DNA of 64,000 nt from Fragilariopsis cylindrus CCMP1102 (lineage: Eukaryota > Bacillariophyta > Bacillariophyceae > Bacillariales > Bacillariaceae). The position numbers and the translations under genes are program-made. Under the pieces are notes generated by a model. The model ran no database searches and had not been told where the DNA came from. It saw only the letters and a program-made list of their open reading frames with translations. The stretch is taken from positions 62,001 through 126,000 of the forward strand of contig FMBT01000411.1 in the NCBI GenBank assembly GCA_900095095.1, read 5' to 3'. Below, piece by piece: positions 1 to 10,261 of this stretch; position 1 is the first letter of the stretch, and every line of letters starts with the position of its first letter.

Positions 1-1682
1 TAGTAAAGGGGGTCTCATTTTAGGGGTAGTAAGAGAGAGAGGGTAGTTTGTCCGCTCCAGGTTGGATTGGGAAGGTTTACACCTTAAAGAAGAGAAAATT
101 CTTTGTTACAGTGTACCTGTACCATCCAAGCATCAAAAACTCAAACATCAATCAGAATTGGAAGAAGAAGGATACATACTTGCTGACGCAGGGAATTGAA
201 CCACTGCAACTTACTTTGTTTTCACAACATCATGGACCACTGCTCAATTATTTTTTGCCGCCTGTTCCCAATAATGTAAATTTCTGGGTATTTATAGTAC
301 TAGTAGTGCTGTCAGAAGCAACACGCACTTTACACAGTGAAATTTGTGTAAATTCTCCAATATTGTCTATTCTTGCGAATGTACAACCAATTGATCTTCT
401 ATTGATTGAATTACAACGGACCTAGAATAAATTCATGACATCAAAATAATGTGATGTGAGGTGGCTGTTATTTATGTGGTGGGAGCCAATTCTAAGACAC
501 ATGATATGATCTTCACATCATCAAAAACATGCCAAACATACCCATTGGTAATGGATCCCCTTTTAAAGCATGGCATGTTCCATCCAATTGGATCTGACTT
601 TTTTTTGACAGTTCTAGACTGCGTGCAATATGCGCAATAATATTAGAATTGAATGGATAACTGTACACATCAACATGGCAGTGAGAATTTGTTCAACCGT
701 ACCTCCATTGATATGATATTGATCTGTTTACTACAAACTTATTGGAAAAATTATAGAGGAGACATTTGGTTGTGTTGTTTGTTCTGTTGAGGAAAATTCT
801 GTGAGGGTGTAGAGGCAGGGATGGTAGACAAATTTTCAAATTCCCACAAGAGGTGCATAAGATAGGAGGATTGCAATCTGAACAATAGAGTAGTAGATAA
901 AGTAGAAAGATACAGTATATATAACCTATCAATGTTAGAGCCTTAGAAGAGGACCCGTTATCAGTGGGTATATTTGACCTCAACAAAAACACCATAGTCA
1001 ATAGCCAACAAACAAACCGGGATTGAACCCGTTGCAACTGTATCAACGAAGATCCAATGACTGTTCATTCAGTAAGTTTCATTCCATTCACAACAGCACA
1101 TACACCAAAAGCTGTCATTATCTATAAGTATTCAAGTATTATTGCCCCCAGGAAAAGGGGCTTTTTTATTTGGAATACATTGTTCCACCATTATCACATA
1201 GCCTGCCTTATTTCTTTCTTTGCTAGATATACAAAGTCCAAAAAAGGATGCAACAGGAATCACATGTGGAGAAAGAGAACATAGCTGTATGCTACATAAT
1301 TTTAACTACTGTATCATAGATAAATAGATGGATGCACTAGAAGTCATCACTGAGAAAGAGCATTGTTTCAGATGAAGTAAGCAAGCAACATTGAACAACA
1401 GTTGTGAATGTGGTAATTTGTTTTTGCAAACATAGATAGTGTTGGTTCTCTAGCTCAAAGTAGTCTATCTGATAATAGAGAAATTTAGTCTGTCGGCGCT
1501 ACGCTAGAACAAATTGTATTACTAGCACTAGATAGCAAAGAAAAATAAAAGTCGCTTCTGCTTCTGCTTATGCAATATTGTTTATAATTCTTTTATTTTA
1601 CTACTACATAACTATAATAAACTTACTGCATATTGAGCACTGTATACTGAATCGCTGCTGCTGAACTTATTAGTAAGGATTC
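1..1682. other. Intergenic stretch, no supported gene
   Basis: No reading frame here looks like protein: the longest frames have no recognisable motif and no splice-supported extension. On the minus strand it holds two isolated B-box-like sequences (near 192-202 and 1019-1030) and on the plus strand a GC hairpin followed by six Ts (about 1144-1166). The 3' flank of the tRNA-binding protein gene falls in roughly its last 100-200 bases. Confidence 0.6.
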
Positions 1683-3026
1683 CTACGACACTTGAGCGTC
1701 TGGCATACCCTTACTTGCTTTAATACTAGGAATACTTACAGCACCTTTCCAAACACAAATACCGTTAGCATCAGTTTTAAGATCAGGTGAAACTTTTTCA
1801 AAGATTTTTTTCTTTCCAATTTTATTTTCAGGTTCTGGTTCACCCTCAGTGTATCCCTCGAATGTAACTCGTTGACCGATTTCAGCATCTTCTGGTGGTT
1901 CCATACATTCAACAGCGGTATGATCAGCATTGGATGCACATAATACCATTCCATGACTTGCAAAACCAACCAACTTTCGTGCTTTTAAATTACATAAAAC
2001 AACTACACGACGTCCTTCTAAATCAGATGTTTCATAAAATGGACGTAGTCCACTTGCAATTTGACGAGGAACGTCTTCACCGACATCAATTTCTTCACAA
2101 AATAATTTAACAGATTCCGGATGAGGCCATACCTTAACAATTTTACCAACACGAATATCAAGAGCAGATACGTCGAAGTCAGCAGCAGGAGCAGCGGGTT
2201 GTTGTTGTTGTATCTGTTTTGGTTGCTTGGCGGCGGCTTCTTTCTTCTGTTGTTTGGTTAGTTTTCCTCCTTTCGGTTGTTGTTGATTGTCCTTTCCGTC
2301 AGTATTATTTGCTTCGGTCGTTGTTCCTCCTTTATTCTTATTGGCGGCAGCGGCAACTTGCGCCTTTGGAATAGTAACGTTCGATTCATTACCATAGAAG
2401 AAAACGGGTGGTCCATGACTATTAGAAATGGACGGTACAACAGACTTTGGTGATAAAGATATACCATGATCAAGTTTAAGTTTTTCTTGTACAGATAATA
2501 TCCATCGATGGACGTTAGGATAAGAAGGAATATCTTCGAACAGTGCTGTTGAACGAACTAATACTACCGCCAAATCGACGTCAGCAATTGTCATGGAAGG
2601 ACTTTCTACTAAAAATGATCGTGTTTGTAGATGAGAATTAAGTGGTTCCAATACATCTTCTGCTGTTGATGATTCACCCTTCTTAACTTGATCCGCTAAG
2701 CTCATCCAACCGGTAATAGACGCTAATGCTGTAGCATGGTAAGGTGAAGCCGAAGCAGGTGTTGCATGACCTCCCATCAGATAATACGGCGATCCATCGA
2801 GTGCATTATGTAAACCCATTCCACATAAGCAACGGATAATGGAATTTCTTTGTGTTAATTTAAATCCACTGAGAAGTTCTAAACCAAGTTGAGCCTTTTT
2901 CGATTTTTTTACAGTTAATTGGAGAGAAGATGCCACCTCAATGACAAGTTGGAGGAGTGGATCGTCATTCAGTGTCGCGTCGGACACAGTTAGAGTAAGG
3001 ATAGCACTGGAAGCGGTGACTTTCAT
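1683..3026 (-). CDS. tRNA-binding-domain protein (Arc1p/AIMP1/EMAP-II type)
   Basis: A 447-residue protein in one exon. The C-terminal part from about residue 283 is a tRNA-binding OB fold followed by the EMAP-II-type extension: it begins DVSALDIRVGKIV, carries the conserved NLKARKLVGFASHGM segment and ends in a long tail. The N-terminal ~190 residues look like a glutathione-S-transferase C-domain, with an IADVDLAVV segment near residue 150. A Lys/Gln-rich linker (about 220-280) joins the two. In yeast Arc1p and animal AIMP1 the same architecture docks aminoacyl-tRNA synthetases and delivers tRNA; a synthetase-cofactor role in the cytosol is inferred from that. No signal peptide is visible. 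The start is the first ATG in frame. It diverges from the aldolase gene across about 620 bp. No catalytic synthetase domain is present, so it is not itself a synthetase. Confidence 0.88.
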   Translation of the reverse strand: MKVTASSAILTLTVSDATLNDDPLLQLVIEVASSLQLTVKKSKKAQLGLELLSGFKLTQRNSIIRCLCGMGLHNALDGSPYYLMGGHATPASASPYHATALASITGWMSLADQVKKGESSTAEDVLEPLNSHLQTRSFLVESPSMTIADVDLAVVLVRSTALFEDIPSYPNVHRWILSVQEKLKLDHGISLSPKSVVPSISNSHGPPVFFYGNESNVTIPKAQVAAAANKNKGGTTTEANNTDGKDNQQQPKGGKLTKQQKKEAAAKQPKQIQQQQPAAPAADFDVSALDIRVGKIVKVWPHPESVKLFCEEIDVGEDVPRQIASGLRPFYETSDLEGRRVVVLCNLKARKLVGFASHGMVLCASNADHTAVECMEPPEDAEIGQRVTFEGYTEGEPEPENKIGKKKIFEKVSPDLKTDANGICVWKGAVSIPSIKASKGMPDAQVS

Positions 3027-3649
3027 GTTGTATGTTGCTGCGTGCTACAATAGAAGGTACAAAGACAGAAGATGTGTGTGATAATAGTTGTAGAAGTATT
3101 GTTGTTGTTTTACCATCGTTTGGAGTTCAGCACTTGAGAATGCTTTTAAGATATTTAGTAGAAAAGAGAATTTCGACGGATGGAAGACAAGACGTCAATA
3201 ATACACAAGGGACTGAAAGCGTGACTAAAAATCTGGCTCTTCTCATTTTTTGCTTGGACACGCATGCGTTTCTCAGTCGTTCATACCCGCGCAAAATTTA
3301 AGGGGATTTATTGAGTTTATGTGCTTTCGTGAGAAAAAAAGAACTGGTTGTATGACGAAGATGTCGTAAAAGAGGAAGATGATGTGTGACGAGACCACGA
3401 ACGAACGTGATAACGCGTGTTCCCCACGTGAATTTTCATTTAAAATAGTGGAAGTACGTCATCTCTTCAATACGCCACATCTCGGGCGCGTGTTAAACTT
3501 CGAAAAAAATCACCTTCGTTTTGTATGAGAAGTGAAAGAATCTAGAATTGTACGGTATCTCGATTTTTTCTTTTCGTTACTGTCCTTGTTCTCACAACAC
3601 CAAAGAAAGACGACTTTGTATTTAAATATTAAATTAAACAATAGCAAAA
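3027..3649. promoter_or_regulatory. Divergent promoter, tRNA-binding protein / plastid aldolase
   Basis: This is the only upstream DNA available to two divergently transcribed genes. Visible motifs are ACGTCA at 3192-3197 (inside a GACGTC palindrome), a G-box CACGTG at 3425-3430 and a second ACGTCA at 3456-3461. ACGTCA/TGACGT elements bound by bZIP factors mediate CO2/cAMP response in diatom carbonic anhydrase promoters; that such control applies to this aldolase is inference. The open frames inside the region look like chance. Confidence 0.45.
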
Positions 3650-5061
3650 ATGAAACTTTCTACTGCCTTCCTTATGCTCGCCCCTGCGGCTGCCTTCACA
3701 CCAGGAGCCAACTTCAACCGTGGTGTTTCGCCACTTAGTATGGCAACTGAAGCTGCCACTGAGACCAAGGTGCGTTATTATCATTTTACTGTTGGAGACG
3801 ATTATTGTTTTACTTACTGAACCGTAGTGCTGGATGCAAAACTACATAGTTTTAACTAGGTATTTCTTCTGATTGATTGATTTGATTCTAACCCCAATTT
3901 TCATGGTTTTTCTTTCCTTTCTCCATCTTTTCCGCTTCATTTGATTTTCTTTGAAAACGACAACGACGACAGGCATTCGCTAAATTGCCTGCTTCCGTCA
4001 AGCCAGGTGTTGTCACAGGACAAGCCCTTGTTGATCTTCTTGATCACGCCAAGGAAGCTGGATTTGCCATCCCTGGTGTAAATGTTGTTGGACACAGTTC
4101 CATCAACTCTTGTATGGAAGCCGCCAAGAAGTACGGTGGACCTATCATCGTTACTTTCTCCAAGGGAGGAGGTTTCTTCATTGCCGGAAAGGCCGCTGAT
4201 GATACTGACGACCAAGCCTCCATCGCTGGATGTGTTTCTGCCGCCAAGCATGTACACGAAGTCGCCGCCCTTTACGGTGTCCCTGTCATTCTTCACACGG
4301 ACCATTGCCAAAAGGCTTGGTTGCCTTGGATGGACGGTTTGGTCAAGGCCAACGAAGAATTTTACAAGGAAAAGGGTTACCCTCTTTTCTCTTCCCACAT
4401 GCTTGATCTTTCCGAGGAACCTCTCGAAGAGAACATCGGTATCTGCAAGGAATACATGGAAAAATTCGCCAAACTTGATATCTTACTCGAGTTCGAACTT
4501 GGTGTCACTGGAGGTGAAGAAGATGGAGTTGACAACACTGACATCGATAACGATCGTCTTTACACACAACCTGAAGAAGTATGGTACGCATACGAACAAC
4601 TTTCCCAAGTCCCTAACGCCGCCTTCACTTGCGCTGCCTCATTCGGTAACGTCCACGGTGTTTACGCACCTGGAAATGTTGATCTTCAACCAGTCATTCT
4701 TCACAACACCCAAAAATACTTCGCCGAGAAACTCGGAGACGGTAATGACAAAGCAATGAAATTTGTTTTCCACGGTGGATCTGGTTCATCCGTTAAGGAT
4801 ATCCAATACGCCATTGAAGCTGGTGTCATCAAGATGAACATCGATACTGATACTCAATGGGCATTCTGGGACGGAATCAGAGCATACGAAGCCAAACATC
4901 ACGATTACCTTCAAGGACAAATCGGAAACCCTGACGGAGATGACAAGCCAAACAAGAAATACTACGATCCTCGTATGAGTCTTCGTGCCGCAGAAGAATC
5001 AATGGCTGCCCGTCTTTGTAAGGCCGCCGAAGATCTTAAGTGCGTGAACGTCCTTAACTAA
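3650..5061 (+). CDS. FBA: Plastid fructose-1,6-bisphosphate aldolase, class IIA
   Basis: Two exons, 3650-3769 and 3973-5061, separated by a 203-nt GT-AG intron (phase 0); the protein is 402 residues. It interconverts fructose-1,6-bisphosphate with glyceraldehyde-3-phosphate and dihydroxyacetone phosphate. The body matches the E. coli FbaA (class IIA, zinc-dependent) subfamily: ILHTDHC with the metal-binding His, LEFELGVTGGEEDGVDN, the FGNVHGVY segment, FVFHGGSGS and MNIDTDTQWA. Exon 1 encodes a 40-residue bipartite presequence: a hydrophobic signal ending APAAA|FTPG, the diatom ASAFAP-type junction, then a short basic, Ser/Thr-rich transit part. Plastid targeting (Calvin cycle or plastid glycolysis) is inferred from this. 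The intron separates presequence from enzyme almost exactly. It is convergent with enolase. Confidence 0.95.
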
Positions 5062-5889
5062 GCCATTAATTTTTCCTTCCAACACACATTCCGAATTCAT
5101 ATATAGACTTCACCATCGTGTTCACAATACTGTATGGATATGAGACGATAAAATGCGCATAATTTCATTCCGTAAAATTTGACTTTTGCTGGAACAGATT
5201 TTCCTGAAAAAAGAGATGATATTTGTCAGGAAATGTCGTGTGCCATCTTTTCGTTCCTTTGTTTTATTAGAATAGTCTTAGGCCGAGCGCATCGAGCGAT
5301 GAGTACATAATAGCGTACTATACCACTACTTAAACTAAACTTTAATTTACATTACTCAACAATTCAAGCAACACAATACTATATTCTACTCAGGGGTAAT
5401 AAATTATTACCCCTGATTCTACTATCATTTTAAACACACAGAATTTACGTGCGATCACTAAGTTTTGGTTTGGTAGAATTCTTAGTCCCCGTTTTCTATA
5501 ATGGTTATATTATATGATCAACACGGTTGTATGGAACAATACGTACGTTGTCAAGCATTATTTGGTGTCAAACTGTTTAACTAAGCTTTCGTTAGAAAAA
5601 AAAATATAGATATCGCTGGCGGGTATATTAACGAGGAAATCTAAAGCACGCACGTCGCGGGAAAGGCAAATTATTGCCATATTAGCAGGTTCATCGGATA
5701 CCGTTGTACAGCTACAGTTGCATTCAACAAAACTTAGTACTACAGTAGTATGTGCGAAATAAAATACTGTAGATTCTAATTTCATCACTTAAACTAACAA
5801 CAAAATAGAGTCATGTTTATGACAGGGATGTAGGCAAAAATTAAATTTAAAAAAGATTCTATATAATAATATCCATTTCAGATGGTTGT
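5062..5889. other. Convergent intergenic region, aldolase / enolase
   Basis: About 830 bp between two gene 3' ends with no coding frame worth calling. It holds the 3' flanks of both genes and a 25-bp perfect palindrome at 5391-5415 flanked by an 8-bp direct repeat (listed separately). Nothing else is recognised. Confidence 0.6.
5391..5415. mobile_element. 25-bp palindrome with 8-bp flanking repeat, hAT-like footprint
   Basis: Two perfect 12-nt arms (CAGGGGTAATAA and its reverse complement) are separated by one base. ATTCTACT lies directly on both sides. hAT DNA transposons make 8-bp target duplications and have short termini that often begin CAGGG, so this could be a hAT-derived element reduced to its two terminal repeats. 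No transposase or internal sequence remains. It could instead be a chance palindrome in a convergent 3' region; the matching flanks argue against that. Confidence 0.45.
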
Positions 5890-7475
5890 TTATGCCATCC
5901 ATGCAGTTTTACGGAAGTTACTTCCGGGTAGATGGCAGAGGCACCTAATTGAGCATCATACGCAACAATTGATTGTACTTAGCGGTACGTTCACCACGGC
6001 ATGGTGCACCGGTCTTGATTTGACCGGTACCAAGACCAACAGCCAAATCAGCAATGTAATTATCTTCGGTCTCTCCAGAACGATGAGACGTCATGACACC
6101 CCATCCATTTTGCTTGGAAAGCTTAACAGCATCGATCGATTCTGAAATGGTTCCAATTTGGTTAACCTTTAGTAGCAAGCAGTTGCATGATTTCCTGTCA
6201 ATGGCCTCTTGGATCTTTGTTGGGTTGGTAACGGTAAGATCATCACCAACAATTTGAATGTCAGTAGCGGCTGTGATTTTGTCCCAGTTATCCCAATCAT
6301 CTTGGTCGAAAGGATCTTCATGGTAACAATAGGATAAGCAGCAATGAGCTTTTGGTAAAATGCAACCATCTCATCTCCTGATAATAACATGGATGGATCA
6401 GTGGCTCCTGGGGACTTAAGTCCAAATCGTATTGATCCTTTCCATCAACCTTGAATTCGGAACTGGCAACGTCCAAACCAACAGAAATCTTATCAAGATA
6501 ACCAGCCTTTTCAGCGGCCTCCATAATCATATCCAAACCAGATTCGACGTCACATGGAGGAGCGAAACCACCCTCATCTCCAATCAAGGTAGCGTCACCA
6601 CCGAATTTGGCCTTGATGACACTCTTAAGTGCGTGGAAGGTTTCACAACCAATTTCCATAGATTCAGCAAATGATGATGCACCAGTGGGGATGACGAAAA
6701 ATTCTTGGAAGGCAAGTGCGTTTCCAGCATGGTCACCTCCGTTGATAACATTGAAACATGGGACTGGCATAGTTTCAGGGATAGGGTTGCCAGCAACTTC
6801 GGCATAATGTTTCCACAAAGGAATGCCTTGTGCACCAGCTCCAGCCTTGGATGCAGCAAGAGAAACTAACAGAAAAAAGAAGGAAATATAAAAAATATTG
6901 ACAAATGAGAATACCTTGATTTCACATTTAAAGTACGAACGAACGAAAATTCTTTGGTAGGATTGTCCGTCCAAAGTAAAATCAAAATACACGCTCAAAT
7001 AAGGACAAAAACAATTGGTCGCATAGACATATGTTCATTAAGAAAATAAATGGACACCGATTAGTTTCAACTTACTACCAAGAATGGCATTCGCTCCAAG
7101 GTTGGCCTTGTTATGAGTTCCATCAAGTTTAAGCATAACGTCGTCAATAGCACGTTGATCAGCGGAATCCATTCCCATGACGGCATCGGCTAGGACGGTG
7201 TTAACGTTTTCAACAGCCTGCATACAACCCTTTCCTAGGTATCGTTTTCCACCATCACGAAGTTCATGTGCCTCGTAAATACCGGTAGAAGCACCGGATG
7301 GGACACTGGCGGTGAATGTTCCCTGTGCTGTGGTCATATCAACCTCAACAGTTGGGTTACCACGAGAATCGATAATTTCACGTGCATGAACGCCAGTGAT
7401 GGCAGACATCATACGCTTTGATGCGCCATTGGTGGTAACCTTACTGGTAATAGTACGGGAGGCTGTCGTCAACAT
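5890..7475 (-). CDS. ENO: Enolase, probably mitochondrial; last exon frame-broken
   Basis: Exon 1 is 7076-7475 and exon 2 is 5890-6865, joined across a 210-nt intron with GTAAGT donor. Enolase converts 2-phosphoglycerate to phosphoenolpyruvate. Visible motifs: [88 protein letters not shown]; the catalytic Glu, Lys and His positions are all kept. The N-terminus ([13 protein letters not shown], then a further basic stretch) has no acidic residue for about 25 positions and looks like a mitochondrial presequence, fitting the mitochondrial lower glycolysis known in diatoms. Exon 2 does not read through: a base is missing at about 6417, 6319, 5957 and 5927. With those four bases the two exons total exactly 460 codons, stop included, and end [14 protein letters not shown]. 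Consensus error or young pseudogene are both possible. Confidence 0.85.
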
Positions 7476-8062
7476 GATAAGATAATAATATACTATTACT
7501 TAGTTTCAGAAAAAGAAATTATGGATGATTATATGAAAGAAGAAGTGTATTCTTGTCATCGACGATGTGACGGTACATTTTAGATTGAAGATCCCATAAC
7601 TAGAAAGGACTGGAAGTTCTTGGTTGCAATTACAATAATTCTACGATCGGGAACCACGGAGGCATTTTCTAAAAAAATAATGACATCACACAAAGATTTT
7701 TTCGTGCTAAGTTACTGTACTTCGTATCCACGAAAAAATTAGAATTGTTCCGTTTGTTGTCAACCGTATTTTAATGAAAATTAAAAAAATTGAAAACATA
7801 ATTTTAATTTTTAGTGTCCGTACTTCGTCCTCAGAATTTGTGCACTTCTGAAGGTCAATTATTGTCGTGAACAAAATAAAATCACAAAATGTATGCTTTG
7901 CCTCCATTTGGCAGCAGAGGAGCGCTTTGAAGACAACCTTTTCACTCCAACTAACACATAACAGACACAATTAATCCCACAATCAATCAAAACAAAGCAA
8001 TCGCCAGATTTACGTTACCGTAAAACTTAAGAAAAAAGTGTAAATCAAAATCAAATCAAATC
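7476..8062. promoter_or_regulatory. Divergent promoter region, enolase / NF-YC
   Basis: About 590 bp of AT-rich DNA between two divergent starts. It must hold both promoters. I see A/T runs and a TGACATCA near 7680 but no motif that I can assign with confidence, and no coding frame. Confidence 0.4.
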
Positions 8063-9852
8063 ATGGATCCATCCATAAAAACTGAACCGAGTAAAGTAAC
8101 TACCAACAATGAAGTAGGTAAACAACAAGCCGCGGTGACTGCACCAGCAATTAAGGTGGAAACCGCAAAATTCCTTCCCTTCCTTCTACTACTACCAACA
8201 CAACGACTACTAATGCATCAGTAATTTCTTCTAGCGGCTTATCGCCGGCGGTTACTACTATAAACCAAACCGTTGATGTTACGAAAAAGAGACCAGCTGT
8301 GGCAGCACCTGCACCGGTTGCCAAGAAACCCGCAACTACTCTACAACAAAAGTCTCAGTTGCAACAGCAAATTCAACAGCAGTTACAACAACAACTCCAA
8401 GCACAACTCCAAGCGGCAGCCGCTCGTGGACAACAGGCTAACATTACTCCCGAACAGATCCAGGTAAGTTAATTAATAACAAATTATTGATTGTCCTATT
8501 CTAGTTTCAATCTTCTTAGATTGTCCCTCGAAGATAATGACGAGACATGTAGAATTAGGTTATGTTGTTGTTCTTCTCATTGTCTCGTTGTGGAATGTAA
8601 TTTTGTTTGGATAAAACAAAACGACTGTCATTGGTTTGTCATTCGCTCTGTGAGCAGTTTTGCTAACTTACTTCGCTCTCTTCGCTCAATCATTCGCGCA
8701 CGCAATTTTCAAATGCTTCTGAAAGGCTCAAGCTCAGGCTATGGTACAAGCGGCAGCTCAAGCTCAGGCTGTGGTAGCCGCCGCCAAATCTCGAGGAGAT
8801 GGTCTTGTTCCTATGAATCAGAGCCAGATTCATGCATTAAGTCAGATTCAAGCACAAGCTATTGTCCATGCCAGGAAATCTCAAGGAACTCCCCAACAAA
8901 TCCAAACCCAGATCCAACTTCAAGGTACGTATAGTACAAAATGTACAGTTTCCAATTTTTATAGAGAGCGAAGCGAACGGGGAGAGAGGAGAACACCGAT
9001 GACGATAACTAATCGAATCTCATTCTCTGAAACCATATGACAGACATATTACCATTTCGCTGATTCTTCCGAGGTCCTTTTCTCCCACCAGCTTAGCTTT
9101 TTTCTTCCGTAAGGAAAACTCGTTTCCTTCCTGTTGACTTTTTTTCTTTTTACTCATCTTAACATTCTCTTTTTTTACGTTTTTAATCGTTACTTAATTA
9201 ATACGCAGCCCAAGCTCTGGTTCATGCTCACACTCAGGCGCAGATTGCAGCCGGCATTTACAAAGGCGACGAGACTCCTAAAGAAACTCCAAAAGCTGCC
9301 CCCCGACAACCTGCAAGTCGCGTTGTCGCTAGACCGGTTGCAACGACGTCTAGTGTTCCCAATCCAGTAATGGGATCTTCTCGTCTAACATCTGCACCTA
9401 TTGCTCGTCCGGTGACAAGTTCATTAGTTACGGTAGGAGGAGTTCCCATGGATACCGTACACGTTGATGGTCTCGTCACTTCAGCCCCGGCTCCTTCTTC
9501 ATCTAGTCCTCAATTTTTAGCCCAACTGAACGGCAATCTTGATAAATTTTGGAAGGAACAACTCCAATCTGTTCAAGAACTAAAGGGACAGACTGAACAA
9601 GACTTCAAGACACACAATGATCTGCCACTAGCCCGTATCAAGCGTATCATGAAATCCGATGAGGATGTTCGAATGATCTCCGCCGAGGCACCGGTCCTTT
9701 TTGCCAAGGCATGTGAGCTCTTCATTTTGGATTTAAGCATCCGAAGTTGGAATTATTCACAGTTGCACAAACGAAGAACATTGCAAAAGGAAGATATCCG
9801 TGAGGCCATTCAAAAGACGGATATTTTTGACTTTTTGGTAGACGTCATCTAA
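8063..9852 (+). CDS. NF-YC: CCAAT-binding factor subunit NF-YC (HAP5)
   Basis: Three exons: 8063-8463, 8726-8924 and 9209-9852, with GTAAGT and GTACGT donors. The last ~100 residues are a histone fold of the NF-YC/HAP5 class: LPLARIKRIMKSDEDVRMIS, then APVLFAKACELFI, then KRRTLQKEDIREAI. NF-YC dimerises with NF-YB and, with NF-YA, binds CCAAT boxes in the nucleus. The ~300 residues before it are Gln/Ala/Pro-rich and read like a transactivation region; in animals and plants the Gln-rich part usually follows the histone fold, so the order here is reversed. Exon 1 changes frame in the AAAA run at about 8167-8170: one extra A would join MDPSIKTEP to the Ser/Thr-rich frame that continues to the donor. 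An intron does not explain this, as no donor has the right phase. Confidence 0.85.
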
Positions 9853-10261
9853 TTGTTTATTATTAATGATTACATGTAAGAAGAGAATTAGTGAAAACAG
9901 AGGGGGATAAATAAAGTTGGTCGATTGAATATATTAAAATACATATTATATAACTCATAACAGTTTGGAATCAATATTTCAGCTGGAACTCAATAGAAAT
10001 ACTACTAGACTCAATTCTGCTGGAAATAGTCTATATTATTATTAGTACCACTAATACAGTAGCACTGAATCTAGAACAATAATTGTTTGTAGTGCGATAT
10101 TTGCTTTGTTGAGTTTGAGTCAGCGCGTGTCGGCCACGACACAAAGATCAAACGCATGTTTTTTCCTTTTTTGCTTCACATTTCCGATCACAAGCAAAAC
10201 AATTCACAATACACTGTAGCTCATAATCATTGCCACCGTCATATCATCATCCAAATAAATC
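9853..10261. other. Intergenic region upstream of the NmrA-like gene
   Basis: About 410 bp between two plus-strand genes. It contains the NF-YC 3' flank and the promoter of the next gene. No coding frame or RNA is recognised. Confidence 0.5.

Noticed and set aside
48-425. 125-codon open frame at the left edge
   Set aside because: No motif, no convincing start, composition like the surrounding non-coding AT-rich DNA.
8156-8234. 79-nt intron to explain the NF-YC frame change
   Set aside because: The GT-AG pair with a CTAAT branch-like sequence looks attractive, but after splicing the frame reaches a stop; no donor of the required phase exists.
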